Shown here piece by piece: positions 9,801 to 18,962 of a stretch of 64,000 bases of DNA. The DNA lies in contig JANQJB010000106.1 of the NCBI GenBank assembly GCA_028281865.1, positions 1 through 64,000 on the forward strand. Direction: 5' to 3'. Positions within the stretch are counted from its first letter, which is position 1. Each line of letters begins with the position of its first letter. Under the pieces are notes generated by a model, which had not been told where the DNA came from, made no database searches, and saw only the letters and a list, made by a program, of their open reading frames with translations. This stretch comes from Marinagarivorans sp. (GTDB taxonomy: Bacteria; Pseudomonadota; Gammaproteobacteria; Pseudomonadales; Cellvibrionaceae). The translations under genes and the position numbers were made by a program.

Positions 9801-10284
9801 GGGCTCCTCTTCGAAGAATATTCCAATTAGAATTTGATTCAAATGCAATCAATCTCAAAACTGCGCGCCAGCTGTAGGTTGAAAATAAATTTCAGCCTGC
9901 AATAAAACTGCTAGGTCGTTGCCCCTACAAAACAAAACCTAAACCTATTAGATTTAGCAATAGTTGAGATTGGAATACATATGAAGGATAAAAAACATCC
10001 ATTTTAAAAAGCAAAATCACAGCAACATTTTAATTATTGGCTCGTTGCCAAGATGCCTAGATCGCCAGGTATACCGATCTAACATTTATTTAACAATATA
10101 AGTTTTTTAATTTATGTATTAACTATTTGGTAAATTGTGTGGATTTGTCGTGAATTGTGTAGTTTTGTAAGGAATTGCTTTTTTTAAAAACAAAGTGTTC
10201 AAGAATCGCGCTGCGGCACTTGCACATAAATCCTTTTATAAAAAAAGGCGCCGATGGCGCCTTTCCAAACCACCTTGATTTTTC
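9801..10284. other. Intergenic region upstream of the diheme cytochrome gene
   Basis: This AT-rich 484-bp stretch separates two leftward genes. It contains a 7-bp inverted repeat with a 10-nt spacer (tagatcg at 10058-10064, cgatcta at 10075-10081), a possible operator about 260 bp upstream of the cytochrome start, and the terminator at 10240-10264. I found no gene in it. Confidence 0.4.
10240..10264 (-). terminator. Intrinsic terminator of the PEP-CTERM gene pair
   Basis: Read on the minus strand, a 9-bp stem (ggcgcc core, 10244-10252 paired with 10256-10264) with a 3-nt loop is followed by a run of T. It begins about 20 bp after the stop codon of the gene ending at 10285. Confidence 0.88.
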
Positions 10285-10896
10285 TTATACTTTTCTTATT
10301 AGTCTAAGTCCTGCTAAGCCCGACAATGCACTGCCAAAGAAGATAAGAGCGGCCGGTAACGGAATTGCCGTTATCGGGCCTACTTTCGCAATAAAGTCAG
10401 CATCAAAAGCGTTTCCACCAAAGGCAGATATTCCGCCCGTATTAAAGCTTCCTTCCAAGCGCCCCGTATCTTGTACTGCACTTATACCGGACATATTAAA
10501 AAGATCGGCCGTTAAAATTCCCACGTCACCGCTCAGGCTCCCAATACCAACGTTAAGGGAAGCAAAGTCTGCAGCAAGAAAAGTCGTAGAGCCGTCAGTT
10601 ATTAACAAAGACCCAGAACCATATTCGGTTTGAAAAGCACTCGACGACGTGCTTGCACCGGCTTGCAAGCTAAATTGCAAATCGTCAATATCGATAAAAT
10701 CAGTCGATCCATTGAGAATTCCGAAAGCCGAGCCTCCAAACTCAATATCGGATCCGTCACTAACAACGCCCAAATCACCCGAGAGAGAAGTGATATCGAA
10801 CAGCGGAAACTCCACTGTCGCGAAACTCAAACTCGAGGCAAATACGCATAATGCAGCAACCGTTCCGCGCAGCTTACTCTTTAATGACATGCTCAT
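10285..10896 (-). CDS. Secreted protein with VPLPA/PEP-CTERM-type sorting tail
   Basis: The 203-residue protein has a signal peptide (about residues 1-27, ending SSLSFA), a Gly/Ser/Asp-rich beta-type body and a C-terminal tail with IPLPAALIFFGSAL, a hydrophobic segment and the basic end RLIRKV. This is the tripartite sorting signal handled by exosortase-type systems, related to VPLPA-CTERM. No function can be assigned to the body. The ATG at 10896 has GAGG upstream at good spacing; a GTG two codons earlier (10902) is possible. It lies 11 bp downstream of a paralogous gene and shares its orientation, so the two probably form an operon. Confidence 0.78.
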   Translation of the reverse strand: MSMSLKSKLRGTVAALCVFASSLSFATVEFPLFDITSLSGDLGVVSDGSDIEFGGSAFGILNGSTDFIDIDDLQFSLQAGASTSSSAFQTEYGSGSLLITDGSTTFLAADFASLNVGIGSLSGDVGILTADLFNMSGISAVQDTGRLEGSFNTGGISAFGGNAFDADFIAKVGPITAIPLPAALIFFGSALSGLAGLRLIRKV

Positions 10897-10907
10897 TTTC
10901 ACTACCT

Positions 10908-11558
10908 CTAGTTAAAATTACGCGCTACGCTGGATTCACTTGCCATACGACTGTTTCTGCGTCGTTGCCGCCACAGCGCAAAACAACCAAGTGCAGCAAG
11001 GCCAAGCACGTTGGGTTCACTCACAACGAAACCGTTAAATTCAATCTGGCCGTTCATTACGCCGCTGAAGTCTGCATCGTATATGTCAGAGGAAAAATTA
11101 GTGGTCAGATTAAAGACCAAAGAAAACAGATCGTTTGATCCCATAAAATGCTGTCCAAAGCTACCACCTGTAACCAGCAAATCCGCTTCGAAAACGCCAG
11201 TATTGGTGTTCACCAAACCCGCGAGACTCACTTCCGAAAGATCAGCCGTCAGCAGCGCCTCACCGCCACTATCAACTATGCTCAAATCGCCAGAGTCACT
11301 GAAATTCCCGATACTTAAAGGCCCAAAATTAAGAATGCTGGACAACATCGAACTGAATTGAATATCACTACCGACGAATACATCGAAACTAACAGGCAAA
11401 TCTTGCGTGGAGTTGGCGACACCCTGTGCGCTCAAAACATGGTTGCTGGCGCTATAATCTAGGTCTGCGGAAAAGCCAATCATCGGCATCGCCCGACATA
11501 AAGGGCTTAATATAAGGCCCAAGACAAGCAAACTTAGGCACTTACCTAACTGACACAT
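10908..11558 (-). CDS. Secreted protein with PEP-CTERM-type sorting tail
   Basis: A 216-residue exported protein with a signal peptide, a body rich in Ser, Asp and Gly, and a C-terminal SEP motif followed by VLGLAALGCFALW and an arginine cluster (RQRRR), the classical PEP-CTERM arrangement. The body resembles the downstream gene (10285-10896): both carry repeated (S/G)xxLTADL-like strands, suggesting tandem duplication. The ATG at 11558 is chosen because GGGGA lies about 6 nt upstream; a TTG at 11582 extends the frame but lacks this support. A short non-hydrophobic extension follows the Arg cluster, which is slightly atypical. No exosortase is encoded in this window. Confidence 0.72.
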   Translation of the reverse strand: MCQLGKCLSLLVLGLILSPLCRAMPMIGFSADLDYSASNHVLSAQGVANSTQDLPVSFDVFVGSDIQFSSMLSSILNFGPLSIGNFSDSGDLSIVDSGGEALLTADLSEVSLAGLVNTNTGVFEADLLVTGGSFGQHFMGSNDLFSLVFNLTTNFSSDIYDADFSGVMNGQIEFNGFVVSEPNVLGLAALGCFALWRQRRRNSRMASESSVARNFN

Positions 11559-11942
11559 ACAAATTCCCCACACTTGCTTCAAAAATCTACTGCGATTCGG
11601 CAGTTAGGTGCTGCGTTTAATGGAACCACCAACCATATCCTGGCATCTTAGAAAGGATTTACTAAGGCTCTTTGACGAATTTGTTAAGTTCAAATGAAGC
11701 TTTAAAGACACAAATAAGACATCTGGCATATTGAACAACAAACACCGTATGACTGACTGCTCTGGGTTTTTTGTGCCAACTAATAGACTTATTCGCCAAC
11801 TCGCAGCATTTTAGGCACTAGTACACACCCTCCGGCGTTTAGATATTGACGGCGTCAAAGCGCAACCTAATAATAAAAAGCGCTGTTGGATTTTTGCTCA
11901 GATTAAAGAGAAAGCCCTCGATGGGCGCTAATTACAGATGAA
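11559..11942. other. Divergent intergenic region
   Basis: About 384 bp between the PEP-CTERM pair and the DUF4124 gene must hold promoters for both directions. The only clear structure is the short palindrome ttgacggcgtcaa (11846-11858), about 85 bp upstream of the rightward start; it could be an operator. I could not identify convincing -35/-10 pairs. Confidence 0.35.
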
Positions 11943-12449
11943 ATGAAAGACTTTTATTTACCAAAAACTAAACCGAAGACTGCCCTGTGGTGCTCAGTCA
12001 TTATTTTCATTTTTTTGCTCGTAAGCCAAGCGAGTGCCAAGGACGTTTACATCTGGACGGACGAAAACGGTAAAAAACACTTCACTGACCTACAGCCTGC
12101 TAATACCGAATACAAAAAGGTTGAAATGCGTGAAGAAAAACAATCTATTATCGCGAGCGAGGTACGCAGTACAGAAAGTATTGCAAAAATTTTCCAAAAC
12201 AATCGCGACAGCCTGTTTTCACTTTATGAAGAAAAACTCAAGTTAAACCCCTCGCTCGGCGGGCTTTTGCTCTTTGAACTAGTGATCAAGCCCGATGGAT
12301 CCGTTAAAGAGTGCGAAATCGTCAATTCCCAGCTAGACAGTCGCGACCTTGAAATCAAGCTAGTCGAACGCATTAAACAACTCGACTTTGGCGAGGAAAA
12401 CGTAGTTGTAACCCGCGCGCGCTGGGCGATAGACTTCTCCAACAGATAA
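11943..12449 (+). CDS. DUF4124 domain protein with TonB/AgmX-like C-terminal domain
   Basis: This 168-residue protein has an N-terminal signal or anchor segment (about 16-32), then a DUF4124 motif (VYIWTDENGKKHFTD, about 35-50) and a C-terminal region (about 90-165) resembling the TonB/AgmX C-terminal fold: LLLFELVIKPDGSVKECEIV followed by a helix and a final strand. DUF4124 proteins are envelope proteins of unsettled function; the second domain is often a peptidoglycan- or partner-binding module. The stop codon is 15 bp from the convergent glycosyltransferase gene. The domain identities are reasonably supported; the role is unknown. Confidence 0.75.
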   Translation: MKDFYLPKTKPKTALWCSVIIFIFLLVSQASAKDVYIWTDENGKKHFTDLQPANTEYKKVEMREEKQSIIASEVRSTESIAKIFQNNRDSLFSLYEEKLKLNPSLGGLLLFELVIKPDGSVKECEIVNSQLDSRDLEIKLVERIKQLDFGEENVVVTRARWAIDFSNR

Positions 12450-12464
12450 CCTATCTATCACCGA

Positions 12465-13679
12465 CTAGCAGAGTTGCTCGGTCAATATGCTGGCAATGCG
12501 CTCGTCGCAGGTATCGTAAGTAAAACTTTCACGGTAGCGCGACTGATAGTGTTGCGCACTCTCTTGCAAGCGCCCGAGTTCGGCGAATCCACTCACGATT
12601 TGCTCTCGCAGCACAGGCCAACGCGGCGCGGGACCAATACAAAAAGCAAGGTTGTGCCGATGCAGCTGTTGCGCGGTCATTTGTTGTTCCGTTTGCAGTG
12701 GCAGGATTAAGCTAGGCTTGCCGCAACCCAAAGCATGCCCGACAGTGCCGAACCCGCCATGACAAACCACTAAATCGCACTCGGGCAAAGTTGCACGCGT
12801 GTCAAAAGGCTCGGACGAAATGATTAAATTTGGTCCACTCAATGACTGAAAGTCTTCAGCTCTGGCGCCACCGATAAAGACCTGCGATACGCAAATCTCC
12901 GATAACAACAAAAGCAGCTCCGTCAAAAAGGGAAAAGCGGTGTTCAGATATACAAAGGCTTTAGGTTTGCCCGATGAAGAAGGCCAGCGCGCACGCCTTT
13001 GTCCACTACTCGCCGAGAGAAAGCCAAAATATTCACTGTCCTGCCGCCATTTTGCGTAGCAATCCATCTCACGCACACTCACTAAAAATTTCTCATCACA
13101 AGCAAACATCTGCTGGGTCGATTCAAACCCCGGCTGTGCAAACTTCTCTAGTGCAACATTGGCTGCCCGTAGTACTTGTGAGTCGGCTTCACGCAAACGC
13201 AAATCGCTGGCCTTAGCGACAAAGTAGCCCGGTATTACTGGGGACTGCGGAAGAATGGCAAAGCCATTGCCAAGCATGTTCTTTTTGAAACCTAAGCCAT
13301 GCGCAGCTATTTGAGCCGTCGGCGCATAATCAAAAACCACGGCATCTGGATCGAGCATTTGCAGAAGGTCACGCCATACTTTGACTGTTAAAGCGAGCCT
13401 TTCTGTTTGAGCGTAACCACGCAACAATAAATTTTCAGCAAATGATACTGGCTCTGCATTCGCACGCGTCTTTGCAAAAGTCGCGACCGGTGCTTGAAAA
13501 AGCTGGTAGTCGTAGTTTCCCCGCTCAAGCACGCTTGCAGAGGTAAGTTTTGGCAGTACAAACGAAATGCGGGTGTTTGGAAGCTGACTGGAAACAAGTC
13601 CAGCCAGCGTATGTTGGGGTGTAATATGCCCGAAGTTGGCACCCAACTCCGACACAAAAACAAGATGCTTAGCCGGCAA
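12465..13679 (-). CDS. Family-1 (UGT/MGT-like) glycosyltransferase
   Basis: The 404-residue protein has the two-Rossmann layout of GT-B enzymes. Its C-terminal donor-binding signature is visible as CDLVVCHGGFGTVGHALGCG followed by KPSLILPLQTEQ, matching nucleotide-sugar glycosyltransferases of the UGT/MGT group. The N-terminus begins with HLVFVSELGANFGHITP, the acceptor-side loop with a candidate catalytic His. The start appears to be a TTG at 13679 with GAGGA about 9 nt upstream and an in-frame stop just before it. It lies 32 bp downstream of the autotransporter gene on the same strand and may be cotranscribed. The acceptor is unknown; modification of a surface lipid or protein is only an inference. 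Confidence 0.82.
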   Translation of the reverse strand: MPAKHLVFVSELGANFGHITPQHTLAGLVSSQLPNTRISFVLPKLTSASVLERGNYDYQLFQAPVATFAKTRANAEPVSFAENLLLRGYAQTERLALTVKVWRDLLQMLDPDAVVFDYAPTAQIAAHGLGFKKNMLGNGFAILPQSPVIPGYFVAKASDLRLREADSQVLRAANVALEKFAQPGFESTQQMFACDEKFLVSVREMDCYAKWRQDSEYFGFLSASSGQRRARWPSSSGKPKAFVYLNTAFPFLTELLLLLSEICVSQVFIGGARAEDFQSLSGPNLIISSEPFDTRATLPECDLVVCHGGFGTVGHALGCGKPSLILPLQTEQQMTAQQLHRHNLAFCIGPAPRWPVLREQIVSGFAELGRLQESAQHYQSRYRESFTYDTCDERIASILTEQLC

Positions 13680-13711
13680 TCAAGAAGTCCTCAAAAGCTG
13701 GCAGTTTTCCA

Positions 13712-15409
13712 CTAGAATTCCCAGCGGAAACCAAAATCGAAACGGTCGAATTCAAAGTCATCGCGGCCAAACTCAGTTTCATAGGCGATGTAAGTCGTTA
13801 TCCCGCCAGGAAAAATCATACTGGCACCGAGTTGCGCTGCCGAATGGTCTTCATCGTATCCTATGTTCCCTACCGGAACCGGCCCCGAATTACCGCCAGC
13901 GCGCTCCAACACAACTGCAGTAGTAATCCAATCTTGATCCTCCAATTCGCTGCGGTAGGAAAACCCGACATACGGAATAAACACACCAGCACCCGAACTC
14001 ACCGTATAGCTGAGACGAGTTCCGACCTCAAGCGTGCCCGAGGCACGATCAAAGCTTTCAACAGAAACTTGGCTCGTCATATTATTGGCTGTCTCTTGGT
14101 AGCCATCGACATCCAAATCGACATGGTCATACAACATAAAAAAGCTATAACCAAGCGCGTCTGCACGCCCCTCCCAGCCGGCGCCGATCGCAAAACCAAG
14201 CTCATCTCCATCCGTACTCCCCGATGCTAAGGCTCCATTTTCGAGACGATTAAAATCATAATCACTTTTCGAGCTTGAAAGCACAAAGTCAACATAGGCA
14301 TTTTCACCATAAAAACTGGCAAAAAGAGAAATGCCACTTTGAGCGACATCGGAAGCTTTCTTCACCTCACCGATATCGGCCTCTGCATCCGCTATAGTAA
14401 CGGCGGCACCGAGTACCCAGTGATCCGATTTATAATCGAAGCCCGCGGTCATGATGCTAGCACCCAAGTCTAAACCGCCTTCGGCATCACCCATCTCAAT
14501 TGAGCCACTGACAAACGAACCCCATGGACCTGAAATACTTTTACCCGTTTCCGAGTAGCCCATACTTCCAAGGTTCATCGCCGAGCCCATAAGCTTTAAA
14601 CGTAAATTATCGGCGCTAAAGCCACTCTCCTGATTGCGGCGACGGGCTATTTCTCGGGCAATACTGCGAGTGCGTGAATGAGCTGTCTGTATTGAAAGTG
14701 AGGTAGAGACATGAAGCTGATCGCTAATTGTTTTTTGCAGTGCGACTATATTGGGGTCGAAGTTCGGCTCATCTCCATCGCCGGGTATCACATTTGTTTC
14801 CGCTTCCGATGCTGCAACGGAAAAGTTATAGAGGTTGTAACCATAATCTTCAGACGCCAGTACAACCGATGGTTGAACTCCGATGCCCTCGCAAGTTGCA
14901 GCGCCGCCATACAATGATGGCTCGGCTAATTCCTCCGACTCTTCAATACCGTCTTCAATAACCGTAAACACAATTTCAGGGCTGTTATAGTTGACCTGAA
15001 AATCGCTACCGTCACGCATGATGGTAACCGGAATCATAAAATTGCCACTGCCAGAAAAATCCTCTCCAGTACCACCAACGGTAATGTCTGCAGTACCAGT
15101 CACTTGGCAGCTAATGCTGTTGGCCTCGCCCATCAACTCCGACAGCGTTTGTTTGCCAAAAATGGCATTGCCAGAGTCATTCAAGTTAACAGTGATGGTA
15201 TATGTATCGCCTTCACTAACAATTTCTGGTAACTGCTGAGAGCCTGCTTCACCGCTGCCGCCCAAAAAGAAGCCCCAAGCAGCATCCTGCGCAGAAACAG
15301 TTCCAGCAGAAGAAATTAATCCAATCGCAACAGCCAACGGCGTAAGTTTCGAAGGTCTAATAATTTTATTGTGGGTCGATTCGTTAATTTTTTTGGTGCT
15401 CCAAGACAT
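13712..15409 (-). CDS. Autotransporter beta-barrel domain protein
   Basis: From the ATG at 15409 (AGGAG 8 nt upstream) the product has 565 residues: a basic N-region and signal peptide (ending VSAQ), a ~190-residue passenger with Calx-beta-like strands (TYTITVNLND), a helical linker rich in Arg/Gln near residues 240-265, and a C-terminal ~280-residue beta barrel ending FDFGFRWEF. The terminal aromatic residue and alternating barrel strands are typical of type Va autotransporter domains inserted by the BAM complex. The passenger is short and function cannot be assigned. The glycosyltransferase gene follows after 32 bp. An upstream in-frame TTG (15451) is a weaker start. Confidence 0.8.
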   Translation of the reverse strand: MSWSTKKINESTHNKIIRPSKLTPLAVAIGLISSAGTVSAQDAAWGFFLGGSGEAGSQQLPEIVSEGDTYTITVNLNDSGNAIFGKQTLSELMGEANSISCQVTGTADITVGGTGEDFSGSGNFMIPVTIMRDGSDFQVNYNSPEIVFTVIEDGIEESEELAEPSLYGGAATCEGIGVQPSVVLASEDYGYNLYNFSVAASEAETNVIPGDGDEPNFDPNIVALQKTISDQLHVSTSLSIQTAHSRTRSIAREIARRRNQESGFSADNLRLKLMGSAMNLGSMGYSETGKSISGPWGSFVSGSIEMGDAEGGLDLGASIMTAGFDYKSDHWVLGAAVTIADAEADIGEVKKASDVAQSGISLFASFYGENAYVDFVLSSSKSDYDFNRLENGALASGSTDGDELGFAIGAGWEGRADALGYSFFMLYDHVDLDVDGYQETANNMTSQVSVESFDRASGTLEVGTRLSYTVSSGAGVFIPYVGFSYRSELEDQDWITTAVVLERAGGNSGPVPVGNIGYDEDHSAAQLGASMIFPGGITTYIAYETEFGRDDFEFDRFDFGFRWEF

Positions 15410-15799
15410 GTATCCATCTCCTAACATGGTATTCCAACTGAAACGCGCCAATTAATACGCAATTAGATGTGCGCCAGTACCAAAGGTTAACTGGCGCACA
15501 TTCTATACCAAAGCAAATTGCATTGGAGCAACCACTAATCCATTTTTGTGTCTTTTTTATCCAGCATTCTCTTCTGCAAAATCTAAAATTTCGAGCTTAG
15601 CTGGGCCGTTAGTCGAATAGCATAGTTAAAAAATTGACATTCACAAGCATAAGTTATTGCTAAAGTTGGGCGTTTGCGTTTACTGTATCGACCCCATTTT
15701 TTTCACTATCGAAATGGGCTTGCTGTACGCAAAACTCAATCGCCAAATAAAGATATCAACGCGAACCACTAACAACCAAATTTCTATCGGGGGAATCAC
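15410..15799. other. Divergent intergenic region between autotransporter and xylB
   Basis: This 390-bp region holds the promoters for both neighbours. The best candidate is the rightward -35/-10 pair at 15634-15662. I saw no clear inverted-repeat operator that would identify a XylR site. Confidence 0.4.
15634..15662 (+). promoter_or_regulatory. Candidate sigma-70 promoter for xylBA
   Basis: A perfect -35 hexamer TTGACA (15634-15639) is followed after 17 nt by the weak -10 TTGCTA (15657-15662). Transcription would start near 15669 and leave a leader of about 130 nt before xylB. A weak -10 element is consistent with activator control, but this is inference. Confidence 0.45.
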
Positions 15800-17290
15800 G
15801 TGTACCTGGGCATCGATCTTGGCACTTCGGGAGTCAAAGCCCTGCTACTTAATGATGCAGGCGAGATACTCAATCAAACGACTGCGGCAATTGATGTCAG
15901 CCGCCCTAAGCCGCTTTGGTCCGAGCAAAACCCCGAGGACTGGTATACCGCAACAGAAAAAGCACTCGATGAACTTCGACAAAAACAAGGTTCTCTCGCC
16001 AACGTAAAAGCCATCGGCCTATCGGGTCAAATGCATGGCGCGACCCTGCTTGATAAAGATGGTAAACCACTGCGACCGGCGATCTTATGGAACGATGGAC
16101 GCAGCGCTGAAGAATGTCGCGAACTTGAAGAGGCGGTACCCAACTCCCGCGAAATTACCGGCAACCTCGCGATGCCAGGTTTTACCGCACCCAAGCTGGC
16201 CTGGGTGAAAAAATTTGAAAGTGATACTTTTGCACAAGTCGATAAAGTTTTGCTGCCTAAGGACTACCTTCGCTACAAACTAACCGGCGATTTTGCCTCA
16301 GATATGTCTGACAGCGCAGGTACTCTCTGGCTCGACGTCGCTAAACGCGAGTGGAGCGAGGAAATGCTAGCAGCTACACAGCTCAGCGCTAAAAACATGC
16401 CGAAACTCTATGAAGGCCATCAAGCCACCGGCACGCTGGCAAAAAGCCTAGCGGAAAAATGGGGCATGAGCGAAGTACCTATTGCAGCAGGTGCTGGCGA
16501 TAACGCGGCGGGAGCTGTTGGCGTGGGCGTTACCCAGCCTGGCGACGCACTGCTGTCGCTCGGCACATCCGGCGTCTATTTCGTTTCCAACGCTAAGTAC
16601 TCCCCCAACCCCGAAGAGGCCGTGCATGCATTTTGTCACTGCCTACCTAATACCTGGCACCAAATGTCTGTAATTCTGAGCGCTGCAAGCTGCTTGGATT
16701 GGCTGGCCAAATTGACTAACGCAGCCAGCGTAGTTGAGCTCTTGCAAGAACTCGAAAACGCACCCAGCGTCATGCATATACCTCATGACAATGCGACGCC
16801 GATTTTCCTGCCGTATCTGACAGGTGAACGAACCCCACACAATAATCCTCACGCAAAAGGTGTCTTCTTTGGTATGACCGCGAGCACCGAAAGACCCCAC
16901 CTGACCAAAGCATTATTAGAAGGTGTCGCGTTCGCTTTTGCCGATGGCCAGCGAGCCCTCGAAAACGCCGATAGCGAAATAAAGCAGGTCAGTGCTATTG
17001 GCGGTGGTTCACGCAGTACCCTCTGGGGGCAGATTTTGGCTGATGTATTACAGCGCCCGTTAGTTTTTCGTTCAGGAGGCGACGTAGGACCAGCACTCGG
17101 TGCTGCTAGGCTCGCGCATTTAGCCAGTTTAGAAAACAGTGGCAACTTTGACGACTCAAGCATTCAAGACATTTGTCCCGCACCTTCGGTGCAGGCAGAG
17201 GTCCAACCGCGCAGTGAGGCGAGCGCGGAATACCAAGAGAAATGGCAGCGATATCGCAAGCTTTATCTCAACACACAGGCGCTGATGTAG
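15800..17290 (+). CDS. xylB: Xylulokinase
   Basis: The 496-residue protein is a full-length FGGY-family sugar kinase. The N-terminal phosphate-binding motif YLGIDLGTSGVKALLL, the xylulokinase segment LSGQMHGATLLD, and AILWNDGRS are seen, and the C-terminal nucleotide-binding part includes AIGGGSRSTLWGQILAD. It phosphorylates D-xylulose to xylulose 5-phosphate with ATP, feeding the pentose phosphate pathway. The start is a GTG at 15800 with GGGGGA about 6 nt upstream. The xylose isomerase gene follows after 81 bp on the same strand, and the substrate call rests on both motifs and this pairing. Confidence 0.95.
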   Translation: MYLGIDLGTSGVKALLLNDAGEILNQTTAAIDVSRPKPLWSEQNPEDWYTATEKALDELRQKQGSLANVKAIGLSGQMHGATLLDKDGKPLRPAILWNDGRSAEECRELEEAVPNSREITGNLAMPGFTAPKLAWVKKFESDTFAQVDKVLLPKDYLRYKLTGDFASDMSDSAGTLWLDVAKREWSEEMLAATQLSAKNMPKLYEGHQATGTLAKSLAEKWGMSEVPIAAGAGDNAAGAVGVGVTQPGDALLSLGTSGVYFVSNAKYSPNPEEAVHAFCHCLPNTWHQMSVILSAASCLDWLAKLTNAASVVELLQELENAPSVMHIPHDNATPIFLPYLTGERTPHNNPHAKGVFFGMTASTERPHLTKALLEGVAFAFADGQRALENADSEIKQVSAIGGGSRSTLWGQILADVLQRPLVFRSGGDVGPALGAARLAHLASLENSGNFDDSSIQDICPAPSVQAEVQPRSEASAEYQEKWQRYRKLYLNTQALM

Positions 17291-17371
17291 ACCTCACTGC
17301 AAGCTGCGCCAATAGACTAGCGCCAATATAACGACTGCGCTGATTAACCAATACATTGAGGAGTAACATCC

Positions 17372-18697
17372 GTGAGCAACTTTTTCGAAACTGTCGATAA
17401 AATTCAGTACGAAGGGCCTTCGTCAACTAACCCCTTTGCGTTTAAGCATTACAACAAAGACGAACAAGTAATGGGCAAACGCATGGAAGATCATCTGCGC
17501 TTTGCCGTGTGCTACTGGCATAATTTCTGTTGGCCTGGAAGCGACGTATTCGGCGCGGGCACCCTCGATCGGCCTTGGATTCGCGAAGGCGGTGATCAAA
17601 TGGCATTAGCCAAGCAAAAAGCCGACGTTGCGTTCGAATTCATCAGCAAACTCGACGTACCCTATTACTGCTTCCACGACCGCGACGTTGCACCAGAGGG
17701 TTCGACCCTTGCCGAAAGCAACCGTTATTTCCACGAAATGGCAGATTACCTTGCAAGCAAGCAGCAGGAAACAGGCATTAAACTCCTTTGGGGTACCGCC
17801 AACTTGTTTAGCAATCCCCGTTTCTGCGCTGGTGCTGCAACAAATCCAGATGCCGAGCTATTTGCTTATGCCGCTGCGCAAGTATTTGAAGCCATGAACG
17901 TGACCAAACGCCTTGGTGGAGCCAACTACGTTCTGTGGGGAGGCCGCGAGGGTTACGACTCTCTGCTCAATACCGACCTTCGCCAAGAGCGTGAACAATT
18001 GGGCCGCTTCATGCAGATGGTGGTCGAGCACAAACATAAAATTGGTTTTACCGGCACAATCTTAATCGAACCAAAACCACAAGAACCGACAAAGCACCAG
18101 TACGACTACGACTCGGCAACAGTCCACGGCTTCTTAAAGCAGTTTGGCTTAGAGAAAGAAATCAAAGTCAATATCGAAGTCAACCACGCGACACTCGCCG
18201 GCCACAGCTTCCAACACGAAGTCGCCACGGCCGCATCACTCGACATTCTCGGCAGCATCGACGCCAACCGCGGCGACCCACAAAACGGCTGGGATACAGA
18301 CCAATTCCCCAACAGTGTTGAAGAAATGACCTTAGCGACCTACGAAATTCTTCGCGCTGGAGGGTTTACCACTGGCGGGTTCAACTTCGACACCAAACTA
18401 CGCCGCCAATCCAGCGACCGCGATGACCTATTCCTCGGCCACATCGGTGGCATGGATACCGTGGCGATCGCACTGAAAAAAGCGGCGAAAATGATCGAAG
18501 GAAAAACCTTGCAAGACTTCGTCGACCAACGCTATGCCAGCTGGAACAGCGACCTCGGCCAAAAAATCATCAAAGGCGAAACGAGCTTAGAAGAACTTTC
18601 CAAGATCGTGCTTGAACAAGACATTAATCCAACGCATGTGAGTGGCAAGCAAGAGCATTTGGAAAACTTGGTTAACGCAGTCATCTACAACAGTTAA
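17372..18697 (+). CDS. xylA: Xylose isomerase
   Basis: A complete 441-residue xylose isomerase, the usual length of the longer (type II) group. The active-site block [13 protein letters not shown] and the metal-site segments [20 protein letters not shown]-type [14 protein letters not shown] and [17 protein letters not shown] are intact. The enzyme is a cytoplasmic, divalent-metal-dependent aldose-ketose isomerase converting D-xylose to D-xylulose, the step before XylB. The GTG start at 17372 has GAGGAG about 8 nt upstream. The gene is followed by a large palindromic repeat (18725-18837), which may separate its expression from the oxidoreductase gene beyond. Confidence 0.97.
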   Translation: MSNFFETVDKIQYEGPSSTNPFAFKHYNKDEQVMGKRMEDHLRFAVCYWHNFCWPGSDVFGAGTLDRPWIREGGDQMALAKQKADVAFEFISKLDVPYYCFHDRDVAPEGSTLAESNRYFHEMADYLASKQQETGIKLLWGTANLFSNPRFCAGAATNPDAELFAYAAAQVFEAMNVTKRLGGANYVLWGGREGYDSLLNTDLRQEREQLGRFMQMVVEHKHKIGFTGTILIEPKPQEPTKHQYDYDSATVHGFLKQFGLEKEIKVNIEVNHATLAGHSFQHEVATAASLDILGSIDANRGDPQNGWDTDQFPNSVEEMTLATYEILRAGGFTTGGFNFDTKLRRQSSDRDDLFLGHIGGMDTVAIALKKAAKMIEGKTLQDFVDQRYASWNSDLGQKIIKGETSLEELSKIVLEQDINPTHVSGKQEHLENLVNAVIYNS

Positions 18698-18724
18698 AAA
18701 AGAGGCGCTCGCAAATAGCACATA

Positions 18725-18837
18725 GCTTCGAAGTTCCGGCGGCGATTTTTAAAACCCTCACCAACACGACGTTGGTGAGGGAGTCTACAGGGACGTATTT
18801 ACGACGATTTTAAAAATCGCCGCCGGAACTTCGAAGC
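18725..18837. repeat. Family A palindromic element, copy 1
   Basis: A perfect 30-bp inverted repeat (18725-18754 with 18808-18837) encloses a perfect 11-bp hairpin (18755-18765 with 18771-18781, 5-nt loop) and a 26-nt unpaired linker (18782-18807, with acagggacgtatttacgacg). The element lies between xylA and the Gfo/Idh/MocA gene. Its linker matches that of the copy at 31625-31738 at 20 of 26 positions, while the stems are unrelated. Confidence 0.9.
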
Positions 18838-18962
18838 GGTCTACCAAAAGGCTCGAACTCTCAGCCTCCAAACAGCGCCCTCAAACTTAAAGACTAAAAA
18901 CGAAACGAACGTCGACAAAACGACAAAACTCCAAAGCAAAACCGAACAAAAAGGTAAATAGT

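Noticed and set aside
10130..10180. TTGTGTGGA and GAATTGTGTAG as a CRP-type site
   Set aside because: The halves are direct, not inverted, and do not form a TGTGA-N6-TCACA dyad.
13832..14230. Open frame opposite the autotransporter gene
   Set aside because: A shadow of the beta-barrel coding sequence with no start signal or domain.
18725..18837. Family A palindrome as a simple transcription terminator of xylA
   Set aside because: The stem is very long, has no T run after it, and contains an inner hairpin and conserved linker not needed for termination.
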